The notes: generated by a model not told the origin, from the sequence alone. Positions 25,891-37,418 are shown, numbered from the stretch's first letter. The stretch is 64,000 bases of DNA from Solanum dulcamara (GCF_947179165.1 NC_077240.1:53840001-53904000); one strand, 5' to 3'. Numbers and translations are program-made.

Positions 25891-26290
25891 ACAAGTTATG
25901 TCCAGATTCTTGAGTTAAACATCTCTCATGTATAACTGTTAGTTTTTTGATGATATCTTTTTGTAAAAAATTATTTTTGCGTTTATTTCTTTTGGATTGA
26001 AAACTTAAGACATAGATAGAAAATTTTGTAAAGGGCACAAAGTCCAGTTTTGTCGTTTTTAGATTCAAAATTTAGATACAACCAGACAAGTTCTGTCCAG
26101 ATTCTTGAGTTAAACATCCCTCATGTATAACTATTAGTGTTTTGATGATATCTTTTTATAAAAAATGAGTTTTGTGTTGATTTCTTTTGGATTGAAAACT
26201 TAAGACATAGATTTAAAAGTTTTATACAGGGCATAAAGTCCAGTTTTGCCATTTTCAGTTTCAAAATTTAGTTACAACCTGAGGTACTTG
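25891..26290. repeat. Two-copy tandem repeat, period 195 bp
   Basis: acaagttatgtccagattct at 25891 recurs as acaagttctgtccagattct at 26086, and the following sequence (ttgagttaaacatc..ctcatgtataact) repeats through the unit. No gene is present. Confidence 0.85.
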
Positions 26291-26473
26291 GCTTTCTGAA
26301 TTTACTGTTTTGGCAACATAATTTGGGTGAAAACATTCTAGACTTATTTTTAATAATAAATTTTGTTTTATGTCAATATTATGAATATTCTGGAAATTTA
26401 AAAAGGACATTTAATGGTATTTTCAAGATTGTTTATAGCGTGTACAAGTTGAGGAATTGGAGACACTGGTTAG

Positions 26474-27515
26474 TAGGGCTGGGCGTTCGATATTTGGTTC
26501 GGTATTTTTAAAGTTCGGTTTTGGTAATTTGGTAATCGGTAATTCAAAGTATATACCAAATACCGAACTTTCAAACTTCGGTTCGATAATTCGGTAATCG
26601 ATAAATCAAACTTCGATTTGGTACGGTATTCGGTAATACCATATTTTTTAAACAGTTAATGTATAATAAAAATTTATCCGCATTTAATATTTACATTAAC
26701 CTAAAGAATACATATCTTAACTTATATTTTTATTACTACACCATAATTAAGTAATATATGCATTTTAACTTACCAAATACCGAAACTGAAATTGCTCTGA
26801 AGCCATATTCTACGGAGGAGAAATGATACATCATAAACAAAGAGAAAATAATTTATGAATAGATATAGAATAAAAAAATATTACCATGTAATAAAAAAGA
26901 TGAAAAAGAGTGAACAAAAATCTCTAATATATCCACATAATTTTTATACATATGTTTTTCTTTGAATTATCCAAAAATTCTACATCACTGCACTAATTAT
27001 TAATTAGTTCCTGCAAAGATATGAAAGAATTGGAATCTTTCATTTTCAATATAACTACCAAACAATTTATGTAAATAACTGATGTGGTGAATCATGCAAA
27101 GTGAAATTAGAATTCTTAACCAATTACATAAATTTGAAATTATAATTTATAATTTTTACATGTACATGAATTTAAATTTTAGCAGTTATCCATAATGTAC
27201 GTGTTTGAAAGTGTGCATATAGTATGCTGTAAACGTGGAAAGTTGAAATGAAAATGGTAAGGTAAATAAAAAATGGGATAGTTTCCTCTTACTAACTCTT
27301 CTCTTTTTGTAAATTTTTCTTCTTTTTTCCAGTTTTTTTGTATTAATAAAAAAAAAATCGATGAAACCGAAATACCGAATACCGAAACCAAAATATCGAA
27401 TTTTATATTTCAGTACCGAATATCGAACCAAATTACCGAATTATCGAATACCAAAATACCAAAATAGACGATTCGGTTTGATAATTCTATTTTTGGTATT
27501 TTATGCCCAGCCCTA
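26474..27515. mobile_element. Non-autonomous hAT-like element with CGGT-rich subterminal repeats
   Basis: It has perfect 11-bp terminal inverted repeats TAGGGCTGGGC / GCCCAGCCCTA. The ends carry many copies of cggtaatt/ccgaata-type motifs in inverted order (26500-26640 and 27360-27500). The flanking 8-mers ctggttag / ctgggtct agree at 5 of 8 positions, a decayed 8-bp target duplication. The AT-rich middle has no transposase. The family call comes from the TIR style and the 8-bp duplication seen in the relative at 45654. Confidence 0.7.
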
Positions 27516-27523
27516 CTGGGTCT

Positions 27524-28813
27524 ACGGTTTGAACTCTTGAAGTCGTGTTGGGTTGTTGTATGCTAAAAGACTGAGGTTTGTGTATAAACGTGTACTCTAC
27601 TCTTGTAACCTGCTGGTATATTTGGAAGCCTATCTTGTGATGTTGGTTATTTCTTGTTACTTTGTATTATCATGTTTGTATCTTGGAGACATGCAAGACA
27701 CTTGTTTAACTCGCCCACTTATGCGGATTGCTCGATCACTTGACATTCTTGTGGACTTTATCCTTCTTGTGGCTGTGACTTTGTCACTATTGACATGCCT
27801 CTTGATTTGGACCCTTTGTCATATTGATTATAGATTTTTAGTTCGTCTTAAGTATGAAAGTTGTCATTTTAAGTACGAATTAGGAAGTCATTTTTAATAT
27901 GGTTCTTGGTTCTCTTGATTATTGGGTCTTTTACCCTTCTTGATACAGGGCTCCGATCCTTCTTAATACTTGATCATGTTGGTGTGATAGCATGACGTAC
28001 ATATTGGGCGAAACTTGGTGCTAAATCTTGTAAATGTGCTTTTATGAATTATGGACATTTAAACTTTTACATATAGAATTTGATACTCATGATATATTTG
28101 TTGGCCTGATTTATTTATTATGTATACATTTGTGCTGCTCATGACTTGAAAAAATAAATTGGAGAACCTAAAGGCTTCCAACTTGTAGTTTTGCACCACT
28201 AAACTTTATGCTTAGCGATAATTGTTTAAATCGTAGGAAATGTCCGAGAAGATGTTTGAGGTTGGCCATTGGAGATAAAGTTTTGGGAGCTTTAAGGAAG
28301 ATCACATTTGCATATAGGCATCTATATTTTGTAGTATTTTGGGACATGTATATGATCTATGGGGTGCTTGTGTATATGTATTTATGTATTTATTTGTGAC
28401 GGTTGATCCATTCATGACACCATAGGTTGTAACTTAAAGTTGGTTGCTTGTTTTGTTATTTTGGGGTATGTAAATTTCCAAGTCTTATGATGTACTAAAT
28501 TTACCTTTGTAGTTGGAGTATTTGGATGAAGCATGAATTGTAGTGATAAGGAATAACACATGGATGTCTCGTAAGTTAGTTTCTTAAATTATTTTAAAAG
28601 GTCGTCCCATCCTAAATTAGAAATTTTATTTGATTTGATTGAGATCAAAGAATTTTAAACTAGCTAAAAAAAACTTACACCTTTAACTATTTTTAAATGG
28701 GCCAAATTTCACTCCTAGATTATATAAATAGGACTTACGAGAAGTTTTTTTAAATGTCACGAGTTTTATACACTCTTTTTTAGTAGTAGCATCCTCCCTG
28801 GAGGGTCGTTACA
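27524..28813. repeat. Probable LTR-derived sequence ending in ggtcgttaca; no gene supported
   Basis: The end ggagggtcgttaca at 28813 looks like an LTR terminus, but I cannot place the other end. The frame at 27553-27897 (114 codons) is hydrophobic and low in complexity, with no recognisable family and no splice or promoter context. Confidence 0.35.
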
Positions 28814-30130
28814 GTATGAAATATTGTAAACTTGACAAAAAACTAAGGATGAAAAAAACTCTAGATTAAATCATATGAAAAAGAGAAATAATGAGATATG
28901 GGCCTGACTTTTTAGTAATGGAGACGACGACACAATAGATGCTCCACCAAATCCTAGTAATCACCTATTTTCTTCCACCAAACAATGAACTCCTCGATCG
29001 TAACCCCCAACTTTCTCCCAATATGATAGTGAAACCTCGATTAAATGATTAAAACTAGAAGGCTGACTCAAAAACACTACAAAATCAAAGAAACTTTTAG
29101 CAATTTCTTCGATTTACAGTCGAAATTGTCGATTAGGTTTTGGTGTTCTTAGCAGAAATTTAATGGGTGGGTGAAATAAAATGGATTAGGGTAAAATAAA
29201 ATGGGTGTGGGTGAAATGAGTTGGGTTGGGGTTCATTTAATATGTGGCATCGCTAGGGGGTGAGTAACTCTCACTCTCTACATAATATCTGGGGGTTGGG
29301 TGTAGGAAAGGGTAAATAAATACACTTTTGTGTAGTATAGGTGTGTAATAGGTCGCTCCAATAGTGGAAGTGTGTAACTGACTTTTCGGGACAACTTCAG
29401 AAGAGAATTTATGCCTTTTCCCTATCTTTATTCCATGTGGTTAGCTTGGGGTCTTTCGGGACTCTAGGTACCATGTCACGTCTAGGGTGTAATCTTAGGT
29501 CATGATACCTATATTATCAATTAAAAAGGAACATGTAGTTATTATATATTAATTGATAAAATAAAATTAAGAAGAAAAAAGACTATTTCCTACTTATTTA
29601 TTAGTTAAAGAAATAAGAATAGGGTTCTTAAAAAGTAATAATTTTATTAGGAATAAAATATGTTTTTAAGAGAAAAGAAATAGTATATTTTTAAGGAAAG
29701 GAGCATTTTTGATCAATTAAGTAACAATGAGGACATTTTTGCATCAAATTATTAATTTAGGCATTTTTGTTCAATTCTGCATAGTTCAATGACATTTTTG
29801 ATTCTTTTCCCTAAAAATGAACTCAAGACTTGTAAATAACTTAAATTTATAAATGGATTTTTCTCTTTTAAATGGTTTACTATTTGCGGTAAAGTATATC
29901 CATTAAGTGGTCATTAAGTAGAGATCAAATTAAATGTTGATTACATGTTAAATTTAATAAATTAATTTTTTCCTTTACGTCATTTTTTGCTTCATTAATT
30001 CACCATATAAAAATGGTGAAATACATTAAATGGTGCGGTTGAGGATTTTTATTAGAGAAAATCAAAAAATAATACGATAAATATAAATCTCACCTTACGA
30101 AAATAACTTATAAATCATATTCGAGAAAAC
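28814..30130. other. Unassigned AT-rich spacer with an old C-like LTR end
   Basis: No gene is seen. At 29440-29512 the string ggtctttcgggactc...catgtcacgtctagggtg...ggtcatgata is a diverged relative of the terminus of family C (8670-8730). It is probably the remnant of an old copy. Confidence 0.4.
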
Positions 30131-30139
30131 GCTGTAAAT

Positions 30140-30580
30140 GGTCCTTGAACTATTGGAGTAGGTCTAATATAGTCTCATAACTGTACATTTATCAGATTTA
30201 GTCCTTTAACTATCCAAAATGTTATCAAGTTTGGTCTCTTAACTATATATTTACCATTTTTAGTCCATTAACTTTTTACTTACCGATTCAGTCCTTTAAG
30301 TATTCAAAAACTTATCAGGTTTGGTCTCTGGCTATTTTTAATACAAATAGTTTAGGTTTATATTGAAGGAACTCATGTCTCCGTGAAATTAAATTTTTAA
30401 CCTATTTTTTCAATTGTTTCTCCTTCTCACTATTTTTTCTTCAAATTACTCTTTATGAAAAGAACTCAAACCTCGACGATTCAAAATAAAATTAATGATG
30501 ATAGAAGATATAACTCCTAATGTTATTCATTGGAGGATAAAATGAAGCATATTTTTTTTGATTATGACTTAAATATTATG
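30140..30580. repeat. Dispersed repeat R1, inverted partner at 42585-42955
   Basis: It contains a degenerate internal repetition of tttagtcc(t/a)ttaact...atcaagtttggtctcttaact. The reverse complement of 42585-42955 matches, for example tcttcaaattactct(t)tatgaaaagaact. Element type unknown; no coding capacity. Confidence 0.7.
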
Positions 30581-30873
30581 TTTCCTTCTTTAGAGGTTAC
30601 GGTTTATAATTAGTGTGAATTGTTTTAATTTTATTTTTCATACAAAAGAAAAATAAGACATTTGATATTATTACTCAAATTTCTCTATGTAAAATATGAC
30701 GGATAGAAAATAAAATCAATCTAATTCAAAAAAAATTTTAAAAAGCTGGAAATGTACTTCTTCTTTTTTAATTTAAAGATGGATTGCATGACCCTTTATT
30801 AAATAATCAACAGAGTATGACCGGGCCACAACTTGACCCGGCCAAAAAAAAAAAAGATCTGAAATAAAACAAA

Positions 30874-30978
30874 AAGAAAAGACATAAAGTCACTATTGAA
30901 GTTATCCCATTTTTTTAAAAAGACGTCTTAACTTTGCGGGCGTTCTATTACCTTACAAAACTATTTAGTACATTTGGA
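30874..30978. repeat. Left terminal inverted repeat of the Pack-MULE
   Basis: Reverse complement of 32988-33092 with scattered substitutions. It starts aagaaaagacataaag against gagaaaagacataag in the partner. Confidence 0.85.
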
Positions 30979-31395
30979 AATTCTCTTTCAAAATTTCAAT
31001 CTTTAATCAACAACCCACAAAATTCTAACTTCAAAATCATCAACCCATAAAACTCTAACTCAAATTAATCAATTCACTTCACAATTTACTCCTTAGATAG
31101 ATTAAATTGACTCAGAAATCTCCAACTATTGCTCCTGCAATATACAACAATTGCGACTCTTTTTCTTTCTCCCTCCGTGGAAATAACTTTTCATTGATTT
31201 CATAGCTACCCAACTGGTTTTTCTTCTCCCATTATTACGTCTCCAACTTTCTCACAGACATTGCTTTTTTTTGGTTCAAAACAAAATTATCCACTACATC
31301 TTAACTGAAATTAATTATTGTTCGAAAACTTGAGAAACATAAGAGGAGAAATATATTTTTGAAATAAAAAAAGTGATAAATCACAAATAATAGAC

Positions 31396-31584
31396 TTAAT
31401 CAAACAAGCTGAAACCCATGTCATCATCTGACTCCTCAGCAGGCTCATCCATCTCCTCCTCCTTAGCAGCAGCAGCAACAACGGCAAACTTGCTAGGATC
31501 TGCAAGATATTCCTTCACTTTGTGAGCCTGAGGGAAAGAATAGTCAGTTTCAACTTCAATGGCCAAAACATTCTCCTGACATTG
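31396..31584 (-). pseudogene. RPP0: Captured 3' end of a 60S acidic ribosomal protein P0 gene
   Basis: Minus-strand translation is open to a stop at 31396-31398. It reads [16 protein letters not shown], then [16 protein letters not shown], a short Ala run, then [20 protein letters not shown]. The first half is specific to P0, the stalk-base protein of the large ribosomal subunit that binds P1/P2. The acidic [11 protein letters not shown] tail is shared by P0/P1/P2. Only about 60 of ~320 residues are present and the Ala-rich hinge is shortened. The sequence tgtcag before GAGAATG looks like a splice acceptor, so the captured piece may include an intron edge. No start codon or upstream exons are seen, so it is a fragment that would only be expressed as part of a chimeric transcript. 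Confidence 0.9.
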
Positions 31585-31833
31585 TCGTCTACCTATTTAG
31601 AATTTTTAAAGTCAACATTCAAGAAAATTGAGATTAATGTTCTTGGGATTTCTCAAAGTAAAAAAAAAATTAAGAAGAAATCAAACCTTGAATGACTTCA
31701 AATTAATTTTTTGGATTGAAATTAAACCGAATTCTTATCTTTAGGAGCTGATTTCATAAGAGAGTGATGAAATTTTTTTAAAACCTTCAACCAAAGACTT
31801 TTTTGAAAATTTGGGGAAGATGGTGTAGTCAAA

Positions 31834-32841
31834 CAGTGGCGGAACCAGGATTTTCATCGAGGGGGTTCAAAAAAATAAGTAAACACGCTAATAGTATCCA
31901 CAAATAAGCAGATCGGATCGGGTCATATATGAACGGGTCGGATCAAATATAAGCAACTAGATAAAATTCAACTTTAGCTCAACACTAACAATAAAATAGA
32001 GAAAGTACGCGTTTGACATAATATTAAAATCAATATGAGAAAATGTATTTTTAAAATTTTAATTATGGGTTCTGTCGCCGTCATTGTTGTATAAATACAT
32101 TATTCAATTTTTGAAACTAAATAAGGAACACAAAAGATTATACTATCCAAAAAAATATATTAAAATAAGAGAAATAATTAAATGAAAGTTTAATAATGAG
32201 GATTTTCTTAATTCTTGATTTGTACGTTAAAGGCATATTTTTTCTTAAGTTGTGGTCACTAATCTGTAGTAGAAGGATAAGAGAATACTTCCAAAATCCA
32301 ATCCTATTTATTTAATCTTACTTATAATCATATTATTCCTTAATCAAATAAAAATTAAATGTTTGACTTAAAATGAGTATGAGAGAATTTTTTTTAAAAT
32401 TTTAAATATGAAAACTCAAAAAAAGTTATAACTTTTACTTAATTTTATAAAAATAGAAAAAATTTTATTGTAAAGTGTAATTCATTTTATGTTGTGCTCT
32501 AAAATATTAATGTAAAATAATTAAACACATATAATATAGTTTAATATTACAATATTGGGGTTGGACGTTTCATTTATTAAGCAAATAAAAATTAAAATTG
32601 GCTGAAACTAAAATATGAAAACAAAAATGTTGCTACCCGGGCTCGAACCCGCAGACTTAGCTCCAGAATTTGAAATTTCGTGAACCCCTTTACCGCTGGA
32701 CCAAGACATTGGCTTGTGTTCAGGGGGTTCATTATTAAATATATACTCATAAACCAACAAATTGATTCTATACATACGGTGTAATTTTTCGACGAAGGGG
32801 GTTCGGATGAACCCCCTAGGCTGCATGTAGGTCCGCCCCTG
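31834..32841. mobile_element. Non-autonomous hAT-like element inside the Pack-MULE
   Basis: The termini are CAGTGGCGGAACC and GGTCCGCCCCTG (inverted, with mismatches). It has a perfect 8-bp target duplication, tagtcaaa (31826-31833 and 32842-32849). It has no transposase. Near both ends it has the gggggttc / gaaccccc motif. It carries a tRNA-like block at 32629-32711. Confidence 0.85.
32629..32711 (-). pseudogene. tRNA-like (SINE-head-like) block with A and B boxes
   Basis: On the minus strand TGGTCCAGCGG (32693-32703) fits the RNA polymerase III A box TRGYNNARNNG. GGTTCGAGCCC (32639-32649) fits the B box GGTTCGANNCC, with 43 bases between them. The B box is in a T-arm-like context GCGGGTTCGAGCCCG. 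I cannot fold a full tRNA cloverleaf, so it is a tRNA-derived relic, possibly a SINE head carried by the hAT element. Confidence 0.6.
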
Positions 32842-32987
32842 TAGTCAAATATGAATTAATTAGTTAGTAGAGAAAATAAATGCAATGTGGCACTTTTTAA
32901 TTGGTTTTCGAAAGCACAATGATACATTCACGAGCTCCATCAGCGTGTTCACAAACATAGGGAGAAAATGGATCAAAATGATATATT

Positions 32988-33092
32988 TACAAACGTATTA
33001 AATAGTTTTGTGGAGTAATAGAATACCCGCAAAGTTAAGACGTCTTTTTAAAAAAATGGAACAACTTCAATAGTGAACTTATGTCTTTTCTC
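32988..33092. repeat. Right terminal inverted repeat of the Pack-MULE
   Basis: Partner of 30874-30978. It ends gtcttttctc directly before the target duplication taaaacaaa. Confidence 0.85.
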
Positions 33093-33101
33093 TAAAACAA
33101 A

Positions 33102-33628
33102 AAAAAGAAATGAAAAGCCAAAAAGGAAGACTAGAACAGATATCCATGGACATCTTCCAGCTTGAGCACCCATTTGCCATGGTGGACGAAGACACTGCTC
33201 ATGACTTGGTGTGAAATCGACTCATCGACGGCTACAACAAGCTGAGTTCGGATCTTTTCCACAGAAGACACTCAAAATTTTACGAATGGCAGGGAAATAA
33301 AACCCACTGAATACTCTTCGGCACAGCTCGCACAACTCAGGTAAGATTTGATCTACACCATAACTCGCTTTATGCTTTAACCCGATCCGTGAGCTCCATT
33401 TCTAAGATTCACCCTTTCCTGCAAATTGAGCCAGTCAAGCCGAACTAATACCACTGCATAGTCCAGATATTTTCTATTAATGTTGCAAAAGATCGTTCCT
33501 TTATTTCACTGTTTCACTAATGTTTATATTTGTATAAGTTGAAAGATCCATTTCTTCTATGCTTTCCTTCTCCTTATGCTTTCACCTTATGTACTGATGT
33601 TGATTGCATCATTGTACATTAGGATTAT
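33102..33628 (+). other. Single-copy-looking stretch with a possible first exon and splice donor
   Basis: 33120-33340 is much less AT-rich than its neighbours and ends in cacaactcag|gtaagattt, a strong plant 5' splice site. A short frame from the ATG at 33149 (MDIFQLEHPFAMVDEDTAHD) stops after about 22 codons. It may be the broken 5' end or 5' UTR of a host gene cut off by solo LTR F at 33629. No family is recognised. Confidence 0.25.
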
Positions 33629-33897
33629 GTAATGACCAGCTACGTGATTTTGAGAACTAGTCCTCCACCCTTTTCATAAATTTTAGATAGGAATTTTGAA
33701 AAATTGATTTAATTGCGACTATTTAATTGATGGATATTTTAGATTATTCGATAACTACGGTTAATTAATTAATGGTGATTTTAGATAATTATTTTAATTA
33801 GTGGGATAAATTATTAATTTATGGATATTTTACTTAAATTCCATAGTGAAAAAGTTCAATTACAATTTATTCTGACTTTTTTGGTTATTACTCGAAT

Positions 33898-34195
33898 TTC
33901 CTCTTTTTTCCAGATTTCTGATACATACAAATGACGCTGATACATCGCGATTTGATACATAAGTCCTTTTCATGATACATCGCTAGTTGATACAAACCAA
34001 ACATTGTAATATCAATAAAATTTATAAATCATCTTATAACACCTAATATATCATGAACACAACAAAAATAGCAGTAAAACTTATGTTTTATTGATACATT
34101 TGTGTTTGATTTGTATCAACTAGCGATGTATCATGAAAAGGACATATGTATTAAATTGCGATGTATCAACATCATTCCTATGTATCAGAAGAGGA
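33898..34195. repeat. Fold-back (inverted repeat) element in F
   Basis: The left arm (33898-33997; gatacatcgcgatttgatac...tcatgatacatcgctagttg) is the reverse complement of the right arm (34096-34195), with about 100 bp between. The gatacat motif is reiterated. It is probably a MITE; outer ends and target duplication were not resolved. Confidence 0.7.
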
Positions 34196-35437
34196 ATTTT
34201 TGAAATTTTTACAAATGATAGGGAATAATTGAAAATATAGGAATATAAGGTGTGTAATTTGATAGTTTTTTCTTTATTTAATATCCTACACCACTTGACC
34301 AATATTTATTAAAATAAGTTAGTAGGATTTTGTCAGTTTTAATATATAATTATTTTATTTAAAAAACGAAAAAGAAGAGAATAGCATAAACGTACCTATG
34401 AGGCAAGGTGAGGAGCATCGTTTCCTCGGTAAAAGGTCTCTGATTAGAGCATATCAATTAGATAGTGTTAAGAATGAATATTACCAATGTTGTCGTTTGG
34501 TTATTAGTTCTAATGCCTAATGAAATTATTTTAGTTCTCATTGTGACATGTGTATTCCTTATAAGATTTAAACTAGTATTTTAACCATTAAAGATTCTTG
34601 ATTACATGATAAATGGGAACAAGTATGACCTGGAAGTTCAACATTGGGCCACATTTATATCATCAGTTGGCTAGTGTGAATTGATGAATCAACCATGTCA
34701 TTTATAATAATAATGTAATGATGATCCAATCATTGGGTAAGGTGCAATGGTTAATGATTTATGTTTATTGGGTTGGTTGGCAGCAATCATATTTTTGGTG
34801 CAGAATCTGTACATTATTATCACAACAATTTTGATAAATTAAGGGTTTAGGTCTAGGAATTATAAAACACAATTTTAGTATTTAAAGAAAATTGAGACTT
34901 AATTCTAGGTTTGAAATTGGAAAAATATGAGAGTTGACATGTTAATTGAAATCAAGATTAGGAACTTGATTATAGGCTAGACATATAGTAATATGAGTGT
35001 TGTTAGTTTCAAAATCTTTTTGTGATTATTATTTGAATATATTGCACTGATTGGAAGTCCAACAAAAGGAGAAGGCTCAAGTCCTGAAGTGATTTTTAAT
35101 TATTTGAGGAAAGTGAACTTTTAAAACTTGGTTAAATCTTGTAGAATTTCCGAATTTCCTTTTTTGTGTGTGTTGGGGAGTAATGTGAAAGAGGTTGTGG
35201 TTTGTTTCTTACATGAACTAACCTAAATTAAAAGACAGAGTTAACAAAAGGAGATGTGTGCTAATCTTGTAATGTGAATATGTGAAATGCCTTGTTTTTC
35301 GATATGGATGTGTATTTGATGAAATGCTTTGATAGCTTCATTGTGCTTGTGAACTTCTTAAAATTTTCATTCTTCATTATTGTGTGAATATTTCGATTAT
35401 TTTTTTTTCTTGAACACTGTGATAAGACAGATATGTT

Positions 35438-35818
35438 GTGATGCCGAGGTCATTTCCAACAAGATTGTGTTGTCGAGGTCTTTTCTGGTGAGATTGTGTT
35501 GTTGAGTTCATTTTCTGTGAGAGCATTATGCCGAGGTATTTTCCGATGAGATTGTATTTTTGAGGTCTTTCTGGCGAGAGTATGATGTCGAGGTCTTTTT
35601 CGGCGAGATTGTGCATGCCGAGGTCTTTCCGAAGAGAGTGTGATGCCAAGGTCATTGCCGGCGAGAGTGTGATGCCGAGGTCCTTTCCAGCGAGAGTATG
35701 ATGCTGAGGTCATTACTGGCGAGAGTGTGTTCCTGATGTCATTTCCGATGAGAGTGTGTTATCAAGATCATTTGGCGAGAGTGTGATGCCGAATTCAATG
35801 CCGGTGAATGTGACTAAT
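35438..35818. repeat. Minisatellite, about 12 copies of a ~31-bp unit
   Basis: The degenerate unit is close to gtgatgccgaggtcatttcc followed by ggcgaga, repeated head to tail. The minus-strand frames across it (35377-35713) are repeat shadows, not genes. Confidence 0.85.
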
Positions 35819-36557
35819 GCTTGATTATTGATTGTTTATGAGCATCCTTATATACTTATTTATGGTGTATTGACTCTTGTATTTGATTCGTGTTATACTT
35901 GTGATTTCTGTCTTGTGATGACTTAACTGTGATTGTGGAACATATTTGAATTGTGTATTATGAAATCTAGGTTGGGCTGATTTTCTATGCAGGTTGTAGT
36001 TATAAAAGTTTGGCTGGGATGAAAGAAGTTCCCAAATTCTATTAGATTTTCCTAGTTTTGTTAGTATACTTGCTAAGTATCATGTTATTTGGTTGTCACT
36101 CCTTACTTCTACACTTGTAGAGATTCTGAGCTCGGAAAGTGAATTTGAGTTATCCATTATCCTTCGAGGCTTCAAGGTGACTTTGAGAGGTAGCTAATTG
36201 ACCTCCGGCGATCTCCCTTATCCCTTTATATTTATGCTTTGTTCTTTTTGAGATACAAAGACATTTAAGACTTGTATTTCTCTTTCATCTCATATTCATT
36301 AATGACTTGTGCATATGATAACCAGATGCTGGGGGTTATTCTAGTTTATTTAAGACTTTCGTATTGTGTCTTAAAATTATTGGGTTTAGGTTGACTTGTC
36401 CTGGTGGGATAGAACGAGTGTCATCACACTCAATTTCGGATCGTGACAAATTATTATCACAATAGCCATAGTTTCTATTTTGCATTTTTCTGATTCTCAA
36501 GTTTGCAATTCGTGCTTTATCCATATTTATCAAAACCTTCACCTCCTTTGATAATTC

Positions 36558-36899
36558 CTAAATTGACGAGAAGATAATAATTTGTGTATTTGCAAAAGAG
36601 AAAACATAATTAGCTAAAAAATCGGCAACCTTATTACCTTCTCTGAAAACATGCTCAACCACAATCTCACTTTCCTTCCTCAAGTACTTACTTCTGACCT
36701 CAACTGAAACACTCCATGGGACCTCCCATTCCCCATCTATCATCTTTTTCACAATAAGAGAGTATGTTTCAAGAATAACAGAAAATAATTTTTTTGCCTT
36801 ACAAAATTCTAATCCTATTTTGATAGCACTAATCTCTACCATTAAATTATTATTATCCTCAAGTCTCTTGGCTTTAGTATATACAAAATTTTCTTCCAC
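36558..36899 (-). pseudogene. LINE RNase H-like domain fragment
   Basis: 113-codon frame with EISAIKIGLEFCKAK, VILETYSLIVKKMIDG and HVFREGNKVADFLANY, the pattern of the RNase H domain at the end of plant LINE polyproteins. The normal second catalytic Asp in LETDS is changed (LETYS). Confidence 0.8.
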
Positions 36900-37418
36900 A
36901 TCCCTAATGCAAAAGGCTCCAAAACTATGCCCTGAATTGCCTTTAAAAGCACCATCTCAAATTACATTCAAAATCAACCATAAGCCTAATCTATTTCACC
37001 ACTTTAATCCTAAAATATGAGTGTAATATTCCAAAAACTTAATTAGCATAGTCCAAGAAGCTGGTATATCCTTCAACCAAGGATATAAACATTTTGCCAT
37101 AAGGTGTGAGTTTCTCCAACCTTCATAATCATAGCAAGTTGAGATATATTTCTACCATGTTTGATCATGTTTCTCCTTTTTTAAATCTGTCATATGATGA
37201 ACATGGGAATTGTCTTATATATGCACTTAAGCTTGGGGGACACCTCTACGTTCCACCACTTCAGTACTGTGACCTTCAGTTGGATGAAAGGACCACTAAT
37301 CCTTGCAAAAGCTGCAAAAACATATCATAATCTACTAAAAAATTCACAGTTTATGAATAAATGATCTATAGTTTCTGAGATCCTTGTCCACAACAAACAC
37401 ATACAATATTATCAGTCA

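Larger units (their letters stand above)
30874..33092. mobile_element. Pack-MULE carrying a ribosomal protein P0 gene fragment
   Basis: The terminal inverted repeats are about 105 bp (30874-30978 and 32988-33092). For example, gacgtcttaactttgcggg at the left is matched by cccgcaaagttaagacgtc at the right. The flanks are a perfect 9-bp target duplication, taaaacaaa (30865-30873 and 33093-33101). Long TIRs plus a 9-bp duplication are the signature of Mutator-like elements. It has no transposase. Inside are a host gene fragment (31396-31584) and a later hAT insertion (31834-32841). Without the hAT it would be about 1.2 kb, a usual Pack-MULE size. Confidence 0.88.
33629..36448 (+). mobile_element. 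Solo LTR F
   Basis: The ends are TGTAATGACC and GGATCGTGACA. The flanking 5-mers gatta (33624-33628) and aatta (36449-36453) match at 4 of 5. No internal domain, PBS or PPT is present. It contains a fold-back insertion (33898-34195) and a minisatellite (35438-35818). Orientation follows the TGTAATGACC start seen (inverted) in solo LTR G. Confidence 0.7.

Noticed and set aside
27553..27897. 114-codon plus-strand hydrophobic frame
   Set aside because: No recognisable domain, no promoter or splice context, in repeat-derived sequence between a hAT element and an LTR end.
29074..29330. Possible CACTA-type element (cactacaaaa ... ttttgtgtagta)
   Set aside because: The right end does not match CACTA exactly and no 3-bp target duplication was found.
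35377..35713. Two minus-strand frames with repeated RPRHH/KRPRQH-like words
   Set aside because: Translation of the ~31-bp minisatellite; low-complexity shadow.
35438..35818. Regularly spaced repeats resembling a CRISPR array
   Set aside because: Head-to-tail degenerate minisatellite in a plant LTR; no unique spacers and no cas genes.
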